Notes: a model not told the origin generated them from the letters alone. Shown: positions 21,423 through 35,400, counted from the first letter of the stretch. The stretch is DNA of 64,000 nt from Hypomyces perniciosus (GCA_008477525.1 SPDT01000007.1:3968001-4032000); one strand, 5' to 3'. Translations and numbers: made by a program.

Positions 21423-24067
21423 TCAAAACTCCTTGCAGATTACCTCCTCCTCTCCGCTCTCAGGCTGTGTCACCTCATCACCAACATACACTGGCGCATC
21501 GAGTGACTCGCCCTTCTCTGTCCACACCGCTGCCAATTCCTGCTCAATCTCATCCCGCCTCTTCGCCCACTCGTCGACCTGCGAGAGTCGTTCACGCAGT
21601 TCCTGTACCTCCTTCTCCACTTGCATCTTCTCTCGCTCTGTACCAATACGCTCAAACTCCCATCCGTCGCCATTCTCACCGACACCGAGCGTGAGGTTGA
21701 AGGTGTGGTACTTCTTGAGGGAAGCTCGTGTCGACACTGTAATTAGGGCTAGAGCAGGCGATGATCATTAGCATAAGGCCCTTCTTGTTCTTCAAGTCAG
21801 CCACCGCCAAGAATACTCACTGATGCCTCTCTCCTTGCATGTCTCGTACAGCAGCCCCTCAACGTCGCTCGAAACAGCGCTGGTACCCTCGTCGACAATG
21901 GCGTACTGTGGCTCGTGGTACAGCAGTCGTGCGAACTGCATTCTCTGTTTCTCGCCGCCACTGAGCACATCCTTCCACTCTTTCCGAGTATCCCAACCTC
22001 CCTCGCGGTCAGGCAGGTAACCAAGACGAGCTGCCTCGAGGATCTTCTGGAGATCGTGCTCCGACTTGCGCTTCTCTCGCATGTCAACGTGGCCATCGGG
22101 ATAGATAACCTGGTCACGAAGGGTGCCAGGGCTAAGATATGGCCGCTGTGGCAAAAACATGATGCCATCTTGGCCAATACTCTTCGGACGGCTGACCAAG
22201 CCTCGGTAGACTGGCCATAGACCGGCCAGGACCCGAGCTATGGCAGTCTTGCCAACACCATTTGGTCCGGAGATCTATTGACATCAGTAAACCCCCGCGT
22301 CAGATGACTACCCGCCGCGACTTACCAGAAGATGCTCGCCTCTCCGAACAATCATAGACAGTGACTCCAGCAGCTCCTCTCCACCCTGCGGCCAAAGTCC
22401 TGGTGCCACAACAGGCACGTGCTCGAATCGAACTCCGTCAAATCCTTTCTGGATGGTTCCCTGGACGTCAGACAGCGAATGGAGTTCGTTCTGGCCATTC
22501 CTCACGTAATATGCGTTGGCGTGGACCCGGTGTAGCGTTGATATCAGTGTATACACCCGGCTGGTGTACCCGGCCAGCTCGGCCAGATCTTTGATGGAGT
22601 ACATCATTCGGCCACCTGCATCAGCCAGTGAGAGCATGAGTCGTTTGTTTGTGATGAAACCCTTCATCCGGTTCCGCTCCCTACTGCCCTTCTGGCCGTT
22701 CTCAGCCATCTCAGCCGCCCCGCCGATGCCTCCCCAGGCTGGCAAGAAGACAGGCAAAGATGCGAGCAAGTAACCGTAAGCGCTCCAGCTATACTTCAAA
22801 ATAAAGTCTTCAAGGATGTTGTATCGAATCTTGAGCATGTAGATTCCCTCCATCCAAGTCTTCAGAGACTTGTATTCCTTATTCAGGAATGTCTTCTCCA
22901 TCTCAGCGCCGCCGTAGAAGGCTACCTCTTCGGCATTGGCAATGAGGCGGGCGTGCAGACTTCGGAAGTCGCCTTCTTTCCGGCCCTCAACTGCCTTGAG
23001 TTTTCCAAATGGTGGGGACAGCTTTCGCAGAATACTTGCCGTCAAGAAGTAGTTGCTCATGAGACCTGTCAAAGCCAGGGGGCCGAGTGACCGATAAAGT
23101 TGGAAGCTAAAGACGCAGATATCAACGAATGGTTTGCCGAGCGATGAGTAGAGATTGGCCGCTGCCGCACAGAACAGCGTTAGATCTTGTGTGATGAATT
23201 GGTCGGCACCCTGTCCCACGCCGCCGTCGAGATTGGACAATTTGTAATAGTTGAGGTTTTCGTTCAGATACAGGTCGTGGATATAGCGGGTAAGGCGAGT
23301 CCGGAACGCGATAGATACCTTGGATTCCAGGAACTTGATCATGGCATTTGTATAGGACGCAAAGGTTCCTAAGCCACACCACTAAAACATTTTATTAGCC
23401 ATTGATACTTCAAACACGTGGTATATTACCAACGCACCTTCACTATGCCCCAAAGGAAGGCCTTGCCGTGACCCGCGACAAGATCTCGAACGAGTTCACC
23501 ATCTAGACGGGCTACCACCAGTGACAAATATGTTCTTAACATCAAGAAGACACCATGACTAACGAGCAAGCCAGCCTCCTTGCTCGACCATCGGGGGATC
23601 ATGATGCTCAGAAGACTCAGAAACTGGTGTAAGAATGCTAGATTCAATCCAGGCTTTGTCTGCGCTGAGGGGACCGTTCCATCGCCGAGACCGGACACCC
23701 TCGGAGGGTTGAGGAACAGTCGACGGTGCGCCTCAAAGGTAAGAGGCTTTGTAGGTTTGATGACGACCTTGGAGGTGCTGTTCTTGTAGGGAACATATAT
23801 GGTGCGTGATCCATCTTTGTTATGCAGCCACGAATTGGTGCGAACGAGCTTCCGCCCTTGCTCCCGCTCATGCCGTCGTTTCTTCCACCATCGTCGCCCG
23901 CCTTCGGCACCGAGAATGATCGAAGCCGCAAGGGTTAACGTCGCGAGAAGGCGTGTGGTCCGCGATGTGTTGCGCAGCTTGGTTCGAGTGAAATTCGTCC
24001 ATTTCTCGGTGAACTCTGCCAGCGCGTCCTCAGCGGCCGTCCTTCGCAAACTTGACTGGCCAGCCAT
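21423..24067 (-). CDS. peroxisomal ABC half-transporter, subfamily D (PXA1/PXA2-type)
   Basis: Four exons on the minus strand: 24067-23438, 23381-22326, 22274-21821 and 21748-21423, giving 821 residues; yeast Pxa1 and Pxa2 are about 870 and 853. The N-terminal membrane domain contains the ABCD-specific loop NAEEVAFYGG near residue 359. The nucleotide-binding domain has Walker A GPNGVGKT (about 565-572), signature LSGGEKQRMQFAR (about 666) and Walker B YAIVDE (about 686-691). A predicted coiled-coil of charged residues ends the protein. Family members dimerise in the peroxisomal membrane and import long-chain acyl-CoA for beta-oxidation. The partner half-transporter is not in this window. Whether it is the Pxa1 or Pxa2 orthologue was not resolved. 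Confidence 0.9.
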
Positions 24068-27000
24068 TGTGGATAGTGAGGGACGAGCTTCCGGGCCAAG
24101 CGCCGAACATCAGACAGCTTCGAAAACAACCATCAGCGTGGCGACTTGTATCGTCGGGAAATAAGAGGTTGCATCAACGGTTCGTGCTATAGCTATTAGA
24201 CGGCGCCATCAGCTATGTGAGGCGTCGGGTTGCCTTAATAGTATTAATTCGCAGGCGGTGATTGGATTTGGTTTGAGGACAGACGAGATGCATTCGAAAC
24301 AAGGCATGTGAAACCGCGCGCTCAGCTTCCGAGGCCCAAGTAAGTTGCTGGGCCGATTGATGACGGAATACCCCCAGACTAAAAGCACGTGACCCCCACA
24401 TGCATCTCTTTTGGTTGTGGGGAAATTCGTGGGGAAAAATGTCATATCATCAACTGCCGAATGTATTGCATTTAGTATTTCTAGAAACAGCTGTTGCTTC
24501 CATTGCCCTCGATTGCTGTAATTATTCTGGAATACAATGAATTCTGTAAACAAGTTCACTGTTCCGGTCTGAGCAATTCAGTGTTACTATGCAGACCAGC
24601 ACTTGGGCTTGCAGAGAGTATCGCAACACTTATCTACCTTTCATCCAAACATCCAGGCCAGTGCGGGTCCCAATTTTTGGTGTGATGGCTTCTTTAGTCT
24701 CTTGTCCGCGAGTTTTCATCGTTTGGATTATGGCGGAGGTTCCAACCTGGAATAGGCAGGCTCAAGCAGTCGCCAATTTTGGTGTCAGACATGCAGGTCT
24801 GGTAGATATAATAGTACGTATGTTGGTGAAGCAAAGTCGGTGTAGGTAGTTTAAGGGTATTGTTGGCAAAACAAATTGAAGAGTCAAGACTCACTCATAA
24901 AAAAGAGCTGGCTGAAGTCTTGTAACTTGCAACTTGAGGTGATTCCCACCGACGAGGTTAACACACTTCCAATATCTGAAGCTTTGCCATTGCGGTTCTT
25001 CCCCCAATGCATGCACGATGCTGTTGAAGTCTCAAGGATCACCTCACTAGACCTTTCGGCCCTTCTGAGATAAAATGTCCAGGAGCAGTTTGTACCTACA
25101 GCGGTGTTTGTGATCAGTCTCATGCACTAATATCATGGACCCCTGTAGCTTCGTATCGCGCAGATACTACTGCCGTTAGGTTAGTATTTCATGAAATCGC
25201 AGAAGAGCCCAACTGTCGCCACGACTCATGATCCAGCAATTCCAACCTGGGACTCTGAAAAATAGTGATCAGGGGGCTTGGGTGCGCACCGAGAATGGAC
25301 GATAAATATTATTGCGTCGGCGAATGACAAGACTTCATCCAACGTCGACATTTGGACGGCTTTTCAGATGGGAACACATGCTCTGAATCGCTGGACGAAT
25401 GTGCACTGAGTTACAATTTTAGATCGTTGGTCGGCTGTTCCAGCATCATTACTTCGATTCCCCAGGACATTCCGCTTAAAGTTGGCCATTTTTTACGGTG
25501 TGATGGATCAGTATGGATGGTAGTTTTCAGTGTGCTGCGTGACACAACGTAGCATGGCGTTTTTGATACTGCCAACACCCCCACAAGCAAAGAATTCTCA
25601 ACCCCCTAAACTCAAGGTCTTCAACTTGTCACTTGGGGTTAACTTTTCCGTAACTGCAATCACAAACGTAAACACCATCATAAATCCACTGGCAGTATCA
25701 CAATGCTGCACCACGGCTATGTGTTGCTTGGCATGCCTCATAATACTAAAGAGCTTGCATGAAATGATGGCTACCCTATATGAACACGAGGGGCGGAGGT
25801 GGGTTTTGCGTAGGTGGGGAAGCGCATATCTCGAAGTCACAAAGCAGTGACGATAATGCAAAAGGTTACCATGATCCCGTCGGGCGGCGACAGATGAAAC
25901 AACTGCAGATGTGCGGATCGTAAGTTCCCCCAGTGGAGCACAAACTCTACAAAGTACAGTCAATAAGAATGCAAGGTAAGGTTAGATGCCCGTGTCCTCG
26001 TACAGACAAGACGACGTCGTGGGTACGGACATGCATACAATCACACACTGGACGGTTGTCGGGCCACTTCGTACTCTACTACGAGCACTACGAGTTCTAC
26101 GTGGTCGCAGTGCCAGCATGTGCTCTCCTCCGTCAAATCACAGGCTCTACCGATGCTGTACATAGGGTCTCTCCCTGGAGCTAATCTTCGTCCGGGAGGG
26201 GGGCCGGGTGTGATGCTTCCTGCAAGAGCCTCGGTGCACCAATACGAGCGAAGCTGGTGTGTTCTTCACAGAGGGGCACGACTGGGCACTCAGCGGGTAT
26301 GTTGCTGCTGCGACTGGCTGGGTTGAGGCGTAATGTGCGTGCCGGAGGTTGGGCGCCAACACGGCCAATCATGATGCCCGACACAGGTGTTCCAGTGTTC
26401 TCGGTCGTGGCACAGTGGGAGAGGGGACAACAATCCTCCCCATTTCCGGAGAACGGCCTGGCCGCCTTGTCCCTTTGTCTCGCTGCACAACTGCAGAGGT
26501 GGCGAGCAGACAGTGGTCCAGTTGGGAGCTTGGTCACCTTGGTGCAGCAGGGAGCAAAGATCTCGACCCACCAACCAACCACGCCATGGGGAACGGATGC
26601 GTCGAGGCTGGGCTGGGCTGGGCTGCTGGCGCGGGCGCGAACGCGGACGCATTGAAGATGGCGAACATGCGCAAAACCACTGCTGCTGGTGCTGGTGCTG
26701 CTGTTGCTGCAGCAGCCGCCTGCTCGGCCGCCTCCTCTCCTGTTGACGACCTGCGTCGACAAGGGACTCCAAATGAACGCTGCACAGGATAATTTGCCAT
26801 GATATGTCGCAGCCTGTGAGCGGCCCGCTGTGCAGAGCGCCGGCCATGACCGCGCTTCACCTAAAGAGGAAGAGAATGAAGCCCACAATGTGAGAGGCAG
26901 ACGGTAAGATGAGAGCTTGGCGGCCGCCATTAGCGGAGATTGAGACAAGGCGCTATCCGGGACGGTTTAGGGCGCCATCTGACACTGTGCGAGTGCGCAG

Positions 27001-28040
27001 GAGGCAGACGGCATGGGAGGACACTAAATGCCTGCTAAAATGACCTGATGACACACCGCAATAACGTGCCGGGACTCCCTGTTTACACAGTCCCCAGATG
27101 CCTCACTACCACCTTCATTCGCTAGAGCGTTGGTTAATCTCGAGCGCGACTCCACCCACACCTGGAGCCCCCCACCAAAACCTCTCCCCAGCCGCCGTCC
27201 CTGCACGCCGGACCATCCCCGACCTGGCCCAGCCAAAGCCCAGAGCATCACGGTCCAGAGGCAATCATCTCGCTTGTGCCTCCAGCTTTCTTCAGCCTCC
27301 GATACACTGTCTGTTCGCTGCCGCCGCCTAGACTCTCCCCCATCACTCCCATTCCTTGAGAGAGAGCGAGAGTCTTCCACTGCGAGCCCTTCGAACCCTC
27401 ACGATAGCCTCATCCCATCTTATCGACCGGCCGTTTGCGGCGCCCTTTCGCTCGTGCTTGCAGCGCCACGGCTGCTCCGTCCGTCTCTGCCCAACTCTTG
27501 CACTTACGCACCCGTGGCCATCATCTGCCGTCGTCGACCTCCCCTAATTTCTCTCGCTCACGCGCGTCTCTATCGCTCACCAACTCGGGTTGCTTTTTGT
27601 TTTTTTTTGTTGGTCGAAAACGGAACGCAAAAAGGCACATCACTGTCAGATCGCCCCGTGCGGGCTAACGCTCTTTTTTTTTTTTTTTAACCCATCGCTT
27701 CGGGAGCGTGGTTATCCGGAGTTTGCTGGCTGGCTGTGTCGGCGATTGAGGTGAGTCTTACGCATCGCCTCGCGCGCCCTGAGTGCGCAAAATTTGCGAC
27801 CGCTCGTCCGCAATTGTGTAGCCAGGGGCTGCGCGTTCTCCCCAGTGTCGGAAAGCCCTTTTTCTTCTGCAATCTAAGCCGGTGGTTGGGATTTATTTTT
27901 CCAAGAGCTGTGATGCACAGCAGTCTCTGACCCGGCTTACTCATTGCTTCGACGGGGCTTAGCAATACGGGCGTGCATGAAACATCACGATTCCAACTCC
28001 AGCTAGTGCATGAAACTGACATTCGAGCCCAACAGTCAAG
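24068..28040. other. about 4 kb without a convincing gene; includes psr1 5' region
   Basis: No open frame here has splice support or recognisable protein. Between 26181 and 26950 several overlapping frames on both strands (up to 255 codons) arise from GC-rich sequence with CTG/CAG-like runs. From about 27100 to 27700 the plus strand is strongly pyrimidine-rich and ends in a T-run near 27674, which fits a long promoter and leader for psr1. A noncoding RNA cannot be excluded. Confidence 0.45.
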
Positions 28041-29638
28041 ATGACCGAGACAGTCACGTCTACGATTTCGACCACCGATATCCAACAGGAAAAATCCCCA
28101 TTCCCTTCCGAAACGGGGAAGGATAAGGTTATGCTGTCCCCGGATGACGGGGAGAGCTCCAACAAGGGCCGCGGACTGCTACACGTACCATCACGATCCT
28201 CATCACGGCGAGGAAACCAATCGTCTCTGACAACGACTGGGTTGAGCGGAGCAACTGTCACTGATCGACGAAGCAGCATCGGCAGTAGGTCGAAGGAATC
28301 AAAGAGCAGCTTTTTGGACAGACAGAGAAACGGAAGTGCTGGAGGAGATACCGAGCCGACCCACACGCCTGACATCTCCCAGCCCAGTTCTCCCTCCACC
28401 AGCGAGCAAAAGAGAAAGAAGAAGATGAGCAGTGGACTGTTGGCATTCCTGGGATGCTGTGGCGTGCCCGAGTCTGCCAACCGTGTCGAGGGTGAACATC
28501 AGAACGTTCATAAGCTGGATAAGCTACCCCCAAGACCAACTACGGCCAAATCACGCACACATACTCCCCAAGATAATACCCCAACAAAACAGGCTGTCGA
28601 GAAAGATGCCAACCAATCAACCGTCGCGCCCGTGCTCAAGGATAATGGGGTCTCGTCAATCAGCACCCAAGAACAGACCACACTGATCGAACAAGAGGCT
28701 AAGGAGACGAAACAATCAACACCGGCAGTCACGGTCGACCCTCCGCATACGCCGCTGGAATCTAGTGAAACTAATGAGGGTGGTGGATCGACCGAACACG
28801 AAGATGTGGATATGCAAGAAGTTCCGGTGGAGGAAACTCAAGAGATAGTCCCAACGACAAGTGACGATACTCAGGAAGCGACAATACCACCGCCTCCGTC
28901 TGGTCCTGGCCCCACGGGGGTCACATCACTCCCCCCTTTGGAAGAGGGTCCTTCAGCGCCAGAGCCCCAGAAATGGTTGTTACCCCCTATTGCACCTGAG
29001 CTCAAGGGGAAGAAGTGCCTAGTATTGGACCTTGATGAGACCTTGGTACACAGCTCCTTTAAGGTTTGTCTACCCACTCTCCACATTTCGCTTGCATAAT
29101 TTCTAATTCAATTGCCAGATTCTTCATCAAGCTGATTTCACAATACCGGTCGAAATCGAAGGCAATTACCATAATGTTTATGTCATTAAGCGACCGGGTG
29201 TGGATGAATTCATGAAGAGAGTGGGCGAGCTTTATGAAGTTGTTGTCTTTACAGCATCTGTCTCCAAGGTATGCATTGACTCCCTCGCGGTACCCGAATG
29301 CTTTGAGTTAACACATGTCAATTTAGTACGGTGATCCCCTATTAGACCAGCTTGATATCCACAACGTCATTCACCACCGCCTGTTCCGAGAAAGCTGCTA
29401 CAACCACCAAGGGAACTACGTAAAGGATCTCTCCCAAGTGGGACGAGATCTCAAGGACACGATTATCATTGATAATTCTCCAACATCTTACATTTTCCAC
29501 CCTCAACACGCAGTTCCGATCAGCAGTTGGTTTTCCGATGCTCACGACAATGAACTCTTGGATCTTATCCCCGTTCTCGAGGACCTGGCCGGATCCAATG
29601 TTTCGGACGTCAGCCTCGTTCTCGATGTCACTCTTTGA
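28041..29638 (+). CDS. psr1: Psr1-type plasma-membrane HAD phosphatase (FCP1/NIF domain)
   Basis: Three exons: 28041-29063, 29119-29268 and 29327-29638, giving 494 residues. About 300 residues of Ser/Thr/Pro-rich disordered sequence precede the catalytic domain. Within that tail, LAFLGCCGV near residue 140 offers paired Cys, comparable with palmitoylated Cys that anchor yeast Psr1/Psr2 (which are N-terminal). The HAD motif is DLDET at 330-334 in [15 protein letters not shown], followed by [24 protein letters not shown] and [13 protein letters not shown]. Such phosphatases dephosphorylate Ser/Thr residues; Psr1 works with Whi2 in general and sodium stress responses. The partner is not nearby. 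Splice junctions are canonical. Confidence 0.92.
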
Positions 29639-30761
29639 GATACCACTTTGTTTTCTTTATTCTCGTCTCGTTCAAGGAAAAAATCAAACCGATATGAAGC
29701 ATTGCCGTCATAGCGGAAGGCGTTCGGTTGAAGGCTTTCGTTTCCTGGTGTAGATGTACTACGGTCTAATCTTATATAATGGCCTCGATCAAAGGAACGC
29801 AGTTTTACTCTCTCAGTCGAACGGCAGAGCAAGGGATGAGGTCAGCCAGGAGTCTGTCTTGTTTTGACAAAAAGATCTCTCGAACAGGCAACGCCATCGC
29901 ATCTCATGGACTCAGAAAGACAAAAAAAGATGGAAGCGCAAAAAATGGGCACGGAATGGCAATACGGAGGAAGAGCAGGTCATTCTCTTCCATAGATCAG
30001 GGGTTGAATCCCGGGCCTTGAATCGCATGGGCAGTGGGAGAGCGTACACGTCAGTCTCGGATGGCGACAGTCTCCCCCGTTGAGCGTATTGGAGGTGGCA
30101 AGCAGATTTGAGGCTGCTTGCAATATGGCTCGTCTGGCAGACTGGGGGGTCTCCTTTTGTTTCTATTTCTTCGTGATTCCCTTTGTGTCTGCTTTTATTA
30201 CAAGTTTTTCTCTGCATTGTTTTGAACTATACACATACCACCAACGCGCGTCTGCGAGCAGACTCAGGAGAAGGACAGCGAAGCGAGCACGAGGGAAGTT
30301 GGAATGGATGCAGCATGACTAGCGGAATACAGAGGCTAGCGAACGCCTTTGTTATACATAGTCTCCCCAAATTGTAAAATACCCCAATAATATATGGCCT
30401 CAGTGAATGAGCACGGATGAAGGAGTTGGAAATGAATGTTAACCTTGAAAAGTATTAGATAATTCTGCATTGTGTAATCTTAGCTTGGATGTTGCTTGAA
30501 TTCAATGTTTCGCTTGGTTTAGTTAGCTGTGGAGCATTTCTGCCCTGGCGGAACAACGTTTAGCCGCACGTGTGCATTTCTGGTGAATGTGGCCTCAACT
30601 CTGGTCTTGGGGGACCGCAATTTCACCCAGCTCTTAAGTTGCGTACCCCATCCCTCCCATAGTGGTGCCTCTATTCTATCCATCAATTCGAATTTAGAAT
30701 CCTGCAGCGGTTCTAAGTTGGTATTCGCTTTATTCTCAGATTTTAATACACTCATTTGACA
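29639..30761. other. intergenic region, psr1 3' flank and sec61 beta promoter
   Basis: About 1.1 kb in tandem orientation with no supported gene. Short frames near 30080-30377 are not recognisable. Confidence 0.5.
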
Positions 30762-31429
30762 ATGGTACGAATCTCCCTCTGAACTCTACGTTTTGAATCG
30801 ATTGCAGCAGCGATATCTGTCATTGCGACTGGTATCGCGTCACACGAGAGCGATTCGACTGCGATTCCGAGATCGCGCTGCGCTGTGACGATATATTGAC
30901 TTGAATTGAACTGCGAATACTGATCTGTGCTTGCTTCTAGTCTTCTCCTCGTCCCTCTTCTCCTGCCAATGGCCCTGCTGCGGCCAGCGGCGCCAGCATC
31001 AGCCGACCATCATCCCCGACTCCTCCTGGCGGCCCCCGAACGGCGATTCGAAGACGTGCCGCTGCTGACCAGAAGGAGAAGCTTGCCAATGCCCGACCGA
31101 ACAGCACGCGGGCAGCGGGCGCTGGTGGTTCCAGCAGCACTATGCTGAGTATGTCCTGCGCTTCGCATACAGACATTCAGGCGCTGAATGCGCTATGGTG
31201 TCTGGTCCTTTTAGAGCCTGTGTTGCTGACTTGTTCGTAGGACTGTACACCGATGAGTCGCCTGGATTGAAGGTCGACCCTGTTGTTGTCCTGGTTCTGT
31301 CTCTTGTTTTCATCTTCAGCGTTGTTGCCCTGCACAGTGAGTAGCTGTCCTCCATGTCCGGTGGCCGCAGGCGTTTGTCTAATCGTGATTATAGTTATTG
31401 CCAAGATCAGCCGGAAATTCTCGAGCTAA
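30762..31429 (+). CDS. SBH1: Sec61 beta subunit of the ER translocon
   Basis: Four coding exons: 30762-30764, 30941-31148, 31241-31336 and 31395-31429, giving 113 residues. The first coding exon is the ATG alone, followed by a 176-nt intron; all acceptors and phases agree. The N-terminal part is Ser/Pro/Ala-rich (SSPRPSSPANGPAAASG), then TPPGGPRTAIRRRAAADQKE, the classic Sec61 beta block. A single tail-anchor segment near residues 84-105 (VVVLVLSLVFIFSVVALHI) is followed by a short basic end. The protein sits in the ER membrane as the small subunit of the Sec61 channel used for protein translocation. The gene is easily missed because no single frame is longer than about 70 codons. Confidence 0.94.
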
Positions 31430-32420
31430 AGGGGCCGATGATAGGGAGTGAAATGGGGACAGGGTGATAGGATTTGGGAAGGGTTTTCGCGACGGCGCAG
31501 GTTCACGTGGAGATCTGGTTGACGAGCTATACACTGGATTTCATGGTCATGGATTCGGCAGATATTGACCGGGCCTCTGACCAGTATGGAGTGCTAGCGA
31601 CCACGATGTCTTGTACTATAATAAAAGGATCCATTTACAGCAGTCGTTTTTCGTACCAGTGTGTTTGTAGGAGTTTGGCCAAGTAAGTCTTGTCTCGGTT
31701 GAGAGGAGTATAGATATTCATTCTTCATTTGCCAGCTGAATGATGCTTGCGCAAGTGGAATACATGTGTAAATCCACGGTTGCGCGAAATGATTACCGCA
31801 TTCTCATTAGCGCAGGCTGGGCGCTACGTTTTGGCCTCACTGGTATAACTGAAATACATGTTGAATCGCTGGTAGTATCTCATGTCTCAAGTCCCTCGCG
31901 ATGCCTCTTAATGAGGAATCGTCTGGAAGTGCCTGTCGGCGGCCTCAGGGAGCCCTGCATAGGCGCATAGGCAAGTATTTTTAGCCCATGCCTGAAGAAG
32001 GATATGTTAGTATCCGAATTAAGCTGCCCGATGGTCACAATCACAGCCACAGATGCGACATTGGCTGTGGATACAGCTGGACTCCTACACCATTTGCAGC
32101 TTTACGAACATCGGATACCATGATATATCAATCAAATAGGCGCGCCCTCGCATGAGGCGCACGTCATCACTCACCAAGCAATCGTATATTATTTGCTTCT
32201 GCCCTTGGTAGATCCTAGCTCCCATTTTTGGGACTTGAACCATCACATACTCGACTTTTATTAATTCGCATGTTGTTTGGTGGCGGCAGGTGATATCATA
32301 CACCATCCTGTAGCCAAACCAGCTCCTCTTGAGCCCTACTGTTTCTTCCTACAACTTCTTGCAGGATCAACCTGGGATAGCCATATTTTACCATAACATA
32401 GGGATTTGGCAGCCAAAGTC
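31430..32420. other. intergenic region, sec61 beta 3' flank and glycosyltransferase promoter
   Basis: About 1 kb with no supported gene, RNA or repeat. Confidence 0.5.
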
Positions 32421-35400
32421 ATGACGGTCCTTGATGAGAAACAGATAGCAGCTAATAGGCGGCAACCGTCCCGGTCAACGCCTCCACCAGCAAATCAAGC
32501 GACAAATGACGCCTTGGTGATGGATGGAATCATACCGGACATCGAGGTCCCTGATGATGCTCCTCCTGCGTATGGAGACCAGCATAACAATCTTCAGTTC
32601 TCGCAGCCAGGCTTCGAGGCTGGTGCAGCTGTAACAGGTACGCACCTGCTTTACCTGAGAAGATATGAACCAACAATCTTGTCTGGTGGTTGAGGGAGTC
32701 TCTGATGTACATGTATCCTGATTTTGTGTTCAGGCGACGGGCGAGTCAATATCAATATCAATACCAAGAACAGGAGGCTCGCCGATCTCCTTGCCCCGAG
32801 CATCGCCAGTCAAATCTCCGCACAGCCATCACTACCACCCGCATACATCCCCCCGAGCCTCGCAGACCAGCCTGGAAAGGAACCTCCCCCGCCTCTTAAT
32901 GTTGTTATCCAAATTGTTGGGTCACGGGGGGATGTCCAGCCCTTTGTGGCCCTGGGCAAAGTCCTCAAGGAAACGTACGGCCATCGAGTCCGCGTGGCAA
33001 CTCATGCGACGTTTCAGAGCTTTGTTGAAGAAAACGGCCTCGAGTTCTTCAGCATCGGGGGTGACCCGGCCGAGCTTATGGCGTTTATGGTCAAGAACCC
33101 TGGGCTCATGCCTGGCTTTGACGCCTTGAAGAGTGGTGAGATTGGTAAGCGCCGCAAAGGCATCCAAGAGATGCTGCTTGGGTGCTGGAGATCGTGTATC
33201 GAGGCGGGAAACGGACTGGGACCGCCGCCCCGGCCGCATGGCAAGTTCGAGCCTTGGGATCCATCCGTGGGCATGCCGGGGGATGAGAACCTGGAACCAT
33301 TCGTTGCCGACGCCATTATTGCAAATCCACCTAGCTTCGCTCATATTCATATTGCAGAAAAGCTGGGGATTCCCCTGCATATCATGTTTACGTGAGGCAT
33401 CCCTGAAAGATACAGCCGTCTGCCGATGCTGATATTTAGTCGAATCTAGGATGCCCTGGTCGCCGACGAGAGCGTTTCCTCATCCACTAGCTAACGTTCA
33501 GTCTTCTAATGCGGACGATGTCATTACGAACTACTTGACGTACACTCTCGTCGAAATGATGACTTGGCAAGGGCTCGGAGATGTTATCAATCGTTTTCGA
33601 GAGAAGGCTTTAGATCTTGCGCCATTGTCACTAATATGGGCTCCAGGTCTTCTTTCTAGACTCAAGATCTCTCATACTTATTGCTGGTACGTGTTCACAA
33701 GCCTCGCTCCACGACTTCATCTCTTACACTGCATATAGGTCACCAGCGTTGATCCCAAAGCCAAATGACTGGGGACAGAATATAGATATCGCTGGGTTCT
33801 ACTTTCTGAACCTGGCGTCGTCATATACCCCTGATCCGGAACTTGCTGCCTTCCTGGCGGCAGGTCCACCACCAGTTTACATCGGGTTTGGATCTATTGT
33901 AGTGGATGACCCCAACGCCATGACACGGCTGATCTTCGATGCGATTCATCTTGCTGGCGTACGAGCTTTGGTATCCAAGGGCTGGGGAGGCTTGGGTGCT
34001 GATGCGGTAGGACTGCCCGAAGGTGCCTATATGCTTGGCAATGTCCCGCATGACTGGCTTTTTGAGCGAGTCTCTTGTGTTGTTCATCACGGCGGTGCTG
34101 GAACAACCGCTGCAGGCATTAAGGCAGGCAAGCCAACCATCGTCGTTCCTTTCTTCGGCGATCAACCCTTTTGGGGTGCGATGATTGCGAGAGCCAAGGC
34201 TGGGCCTGATCCTATACCGCACAAGTCTCTGACGGCCGAGAAACTAGCTGAGGCGATCAAATTCTGTCTCCGACCTGAAACTCAGGATCAAGCCCAAGTA
34301 CTCGGCGAAAAGATTCGAGAGGAACGAGGCATTGAGGTCGGAGGCATGAGCTTTCACAACCATCTCAACGTGGACGCTCTTCGTTGCTCTGTAGCACCAA
34401 GTCGAACAGCAGCTTGGCGTGTTAGGAAGACAAAGGTGCGACTGAGCCCGCTGGCGGCTGCGGCGCTCGTTAACCAAGGCCAACTGCAATATTCGGATCT
34501 CAAACTGTAAGCAAACGTCTCCTCTCATAGCTGGGTCAAGTGTGCTAATTGGGACCAAGTTACCGGCCATCCGAGTACAACACGGAAGACCAACCCCCTG
34601 ATCCTATTACTGCTGGTGCTTGCTCTTTAATATCAGGCATTAGCAGTATTGGAATGACCATAGCCGAAATGCCGGTGGACTTTATCAAAAATAGACAACA
34701 CTCCGTGAATGAACGTTTGTCATTACGAGACAGTTCTAGTAAAACTGCTGGTGAGAGCAGTGATACAGCATCAAGAGGAGCATCAAACACTGAACTCCCA
34801 AGCATAACCTCACCAATGGCAACACCAAATTCAGGCGTTGATCCGCTTGCTTCTAAGACGGGCCGCAATAACACGAATCCATCGCAACAATCTCTCCCTG
34901 AAACAGCGTCTCTTACAACTCCTCCTCTGGGTGCAGAGAGGTCAACTTCGCCAGCATCCGGTGCCCGTACGACATCTAACAACCAGACAGATCAAGCGTT
35001 CTCGCGCCGGGAGACATTTAATGCCGCAGCTACTCTCGAAGCTGCTGTGGATACAGGAAAGGGCGTCAGCCGCATCGTGAGCACTGGAGTCAAATCTCCT
35101 ATGAACTTCTGCCTCGGATTAGCAAAAGGCTTTAGGAATATTCCAAGGCTCTACAACGACGACACTGTCCGGCCCATCGAAAAGGTCACGGATCTCAGCA
35201 GCGGTGTCAAGGTTGCTGGCAAGGAGCTTGGCCTAGGTTTCTATGACGGCATTTCGGGGTTGGTTATGCAGCCCATACGAGGAGCTCAGAAAGAGGGCGC
35301 CGGAGGTCTTGTTAAAGGAATTGGGAAGGGTATAGGTGGGCTTATTGCTAAGCCTGCGGCAGGTGAGTGGCGGAAAAGGTCATTTATTTGGACCAAATGC

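Noticed and set aside
26181..26948. 255-codon minus-strand open frame
   Set aside because: Several equally long overlapping frames exist on both strands in GC-rich DNA. No domain, splice signals or biased codon use support it.
27130..27690. 186-codon plus-strand frame upstream of psr1
   Set aside because: It is Pro/Arg/Ser-rich owing to pyrimidine-rich DNA and looks like promoter or leader.
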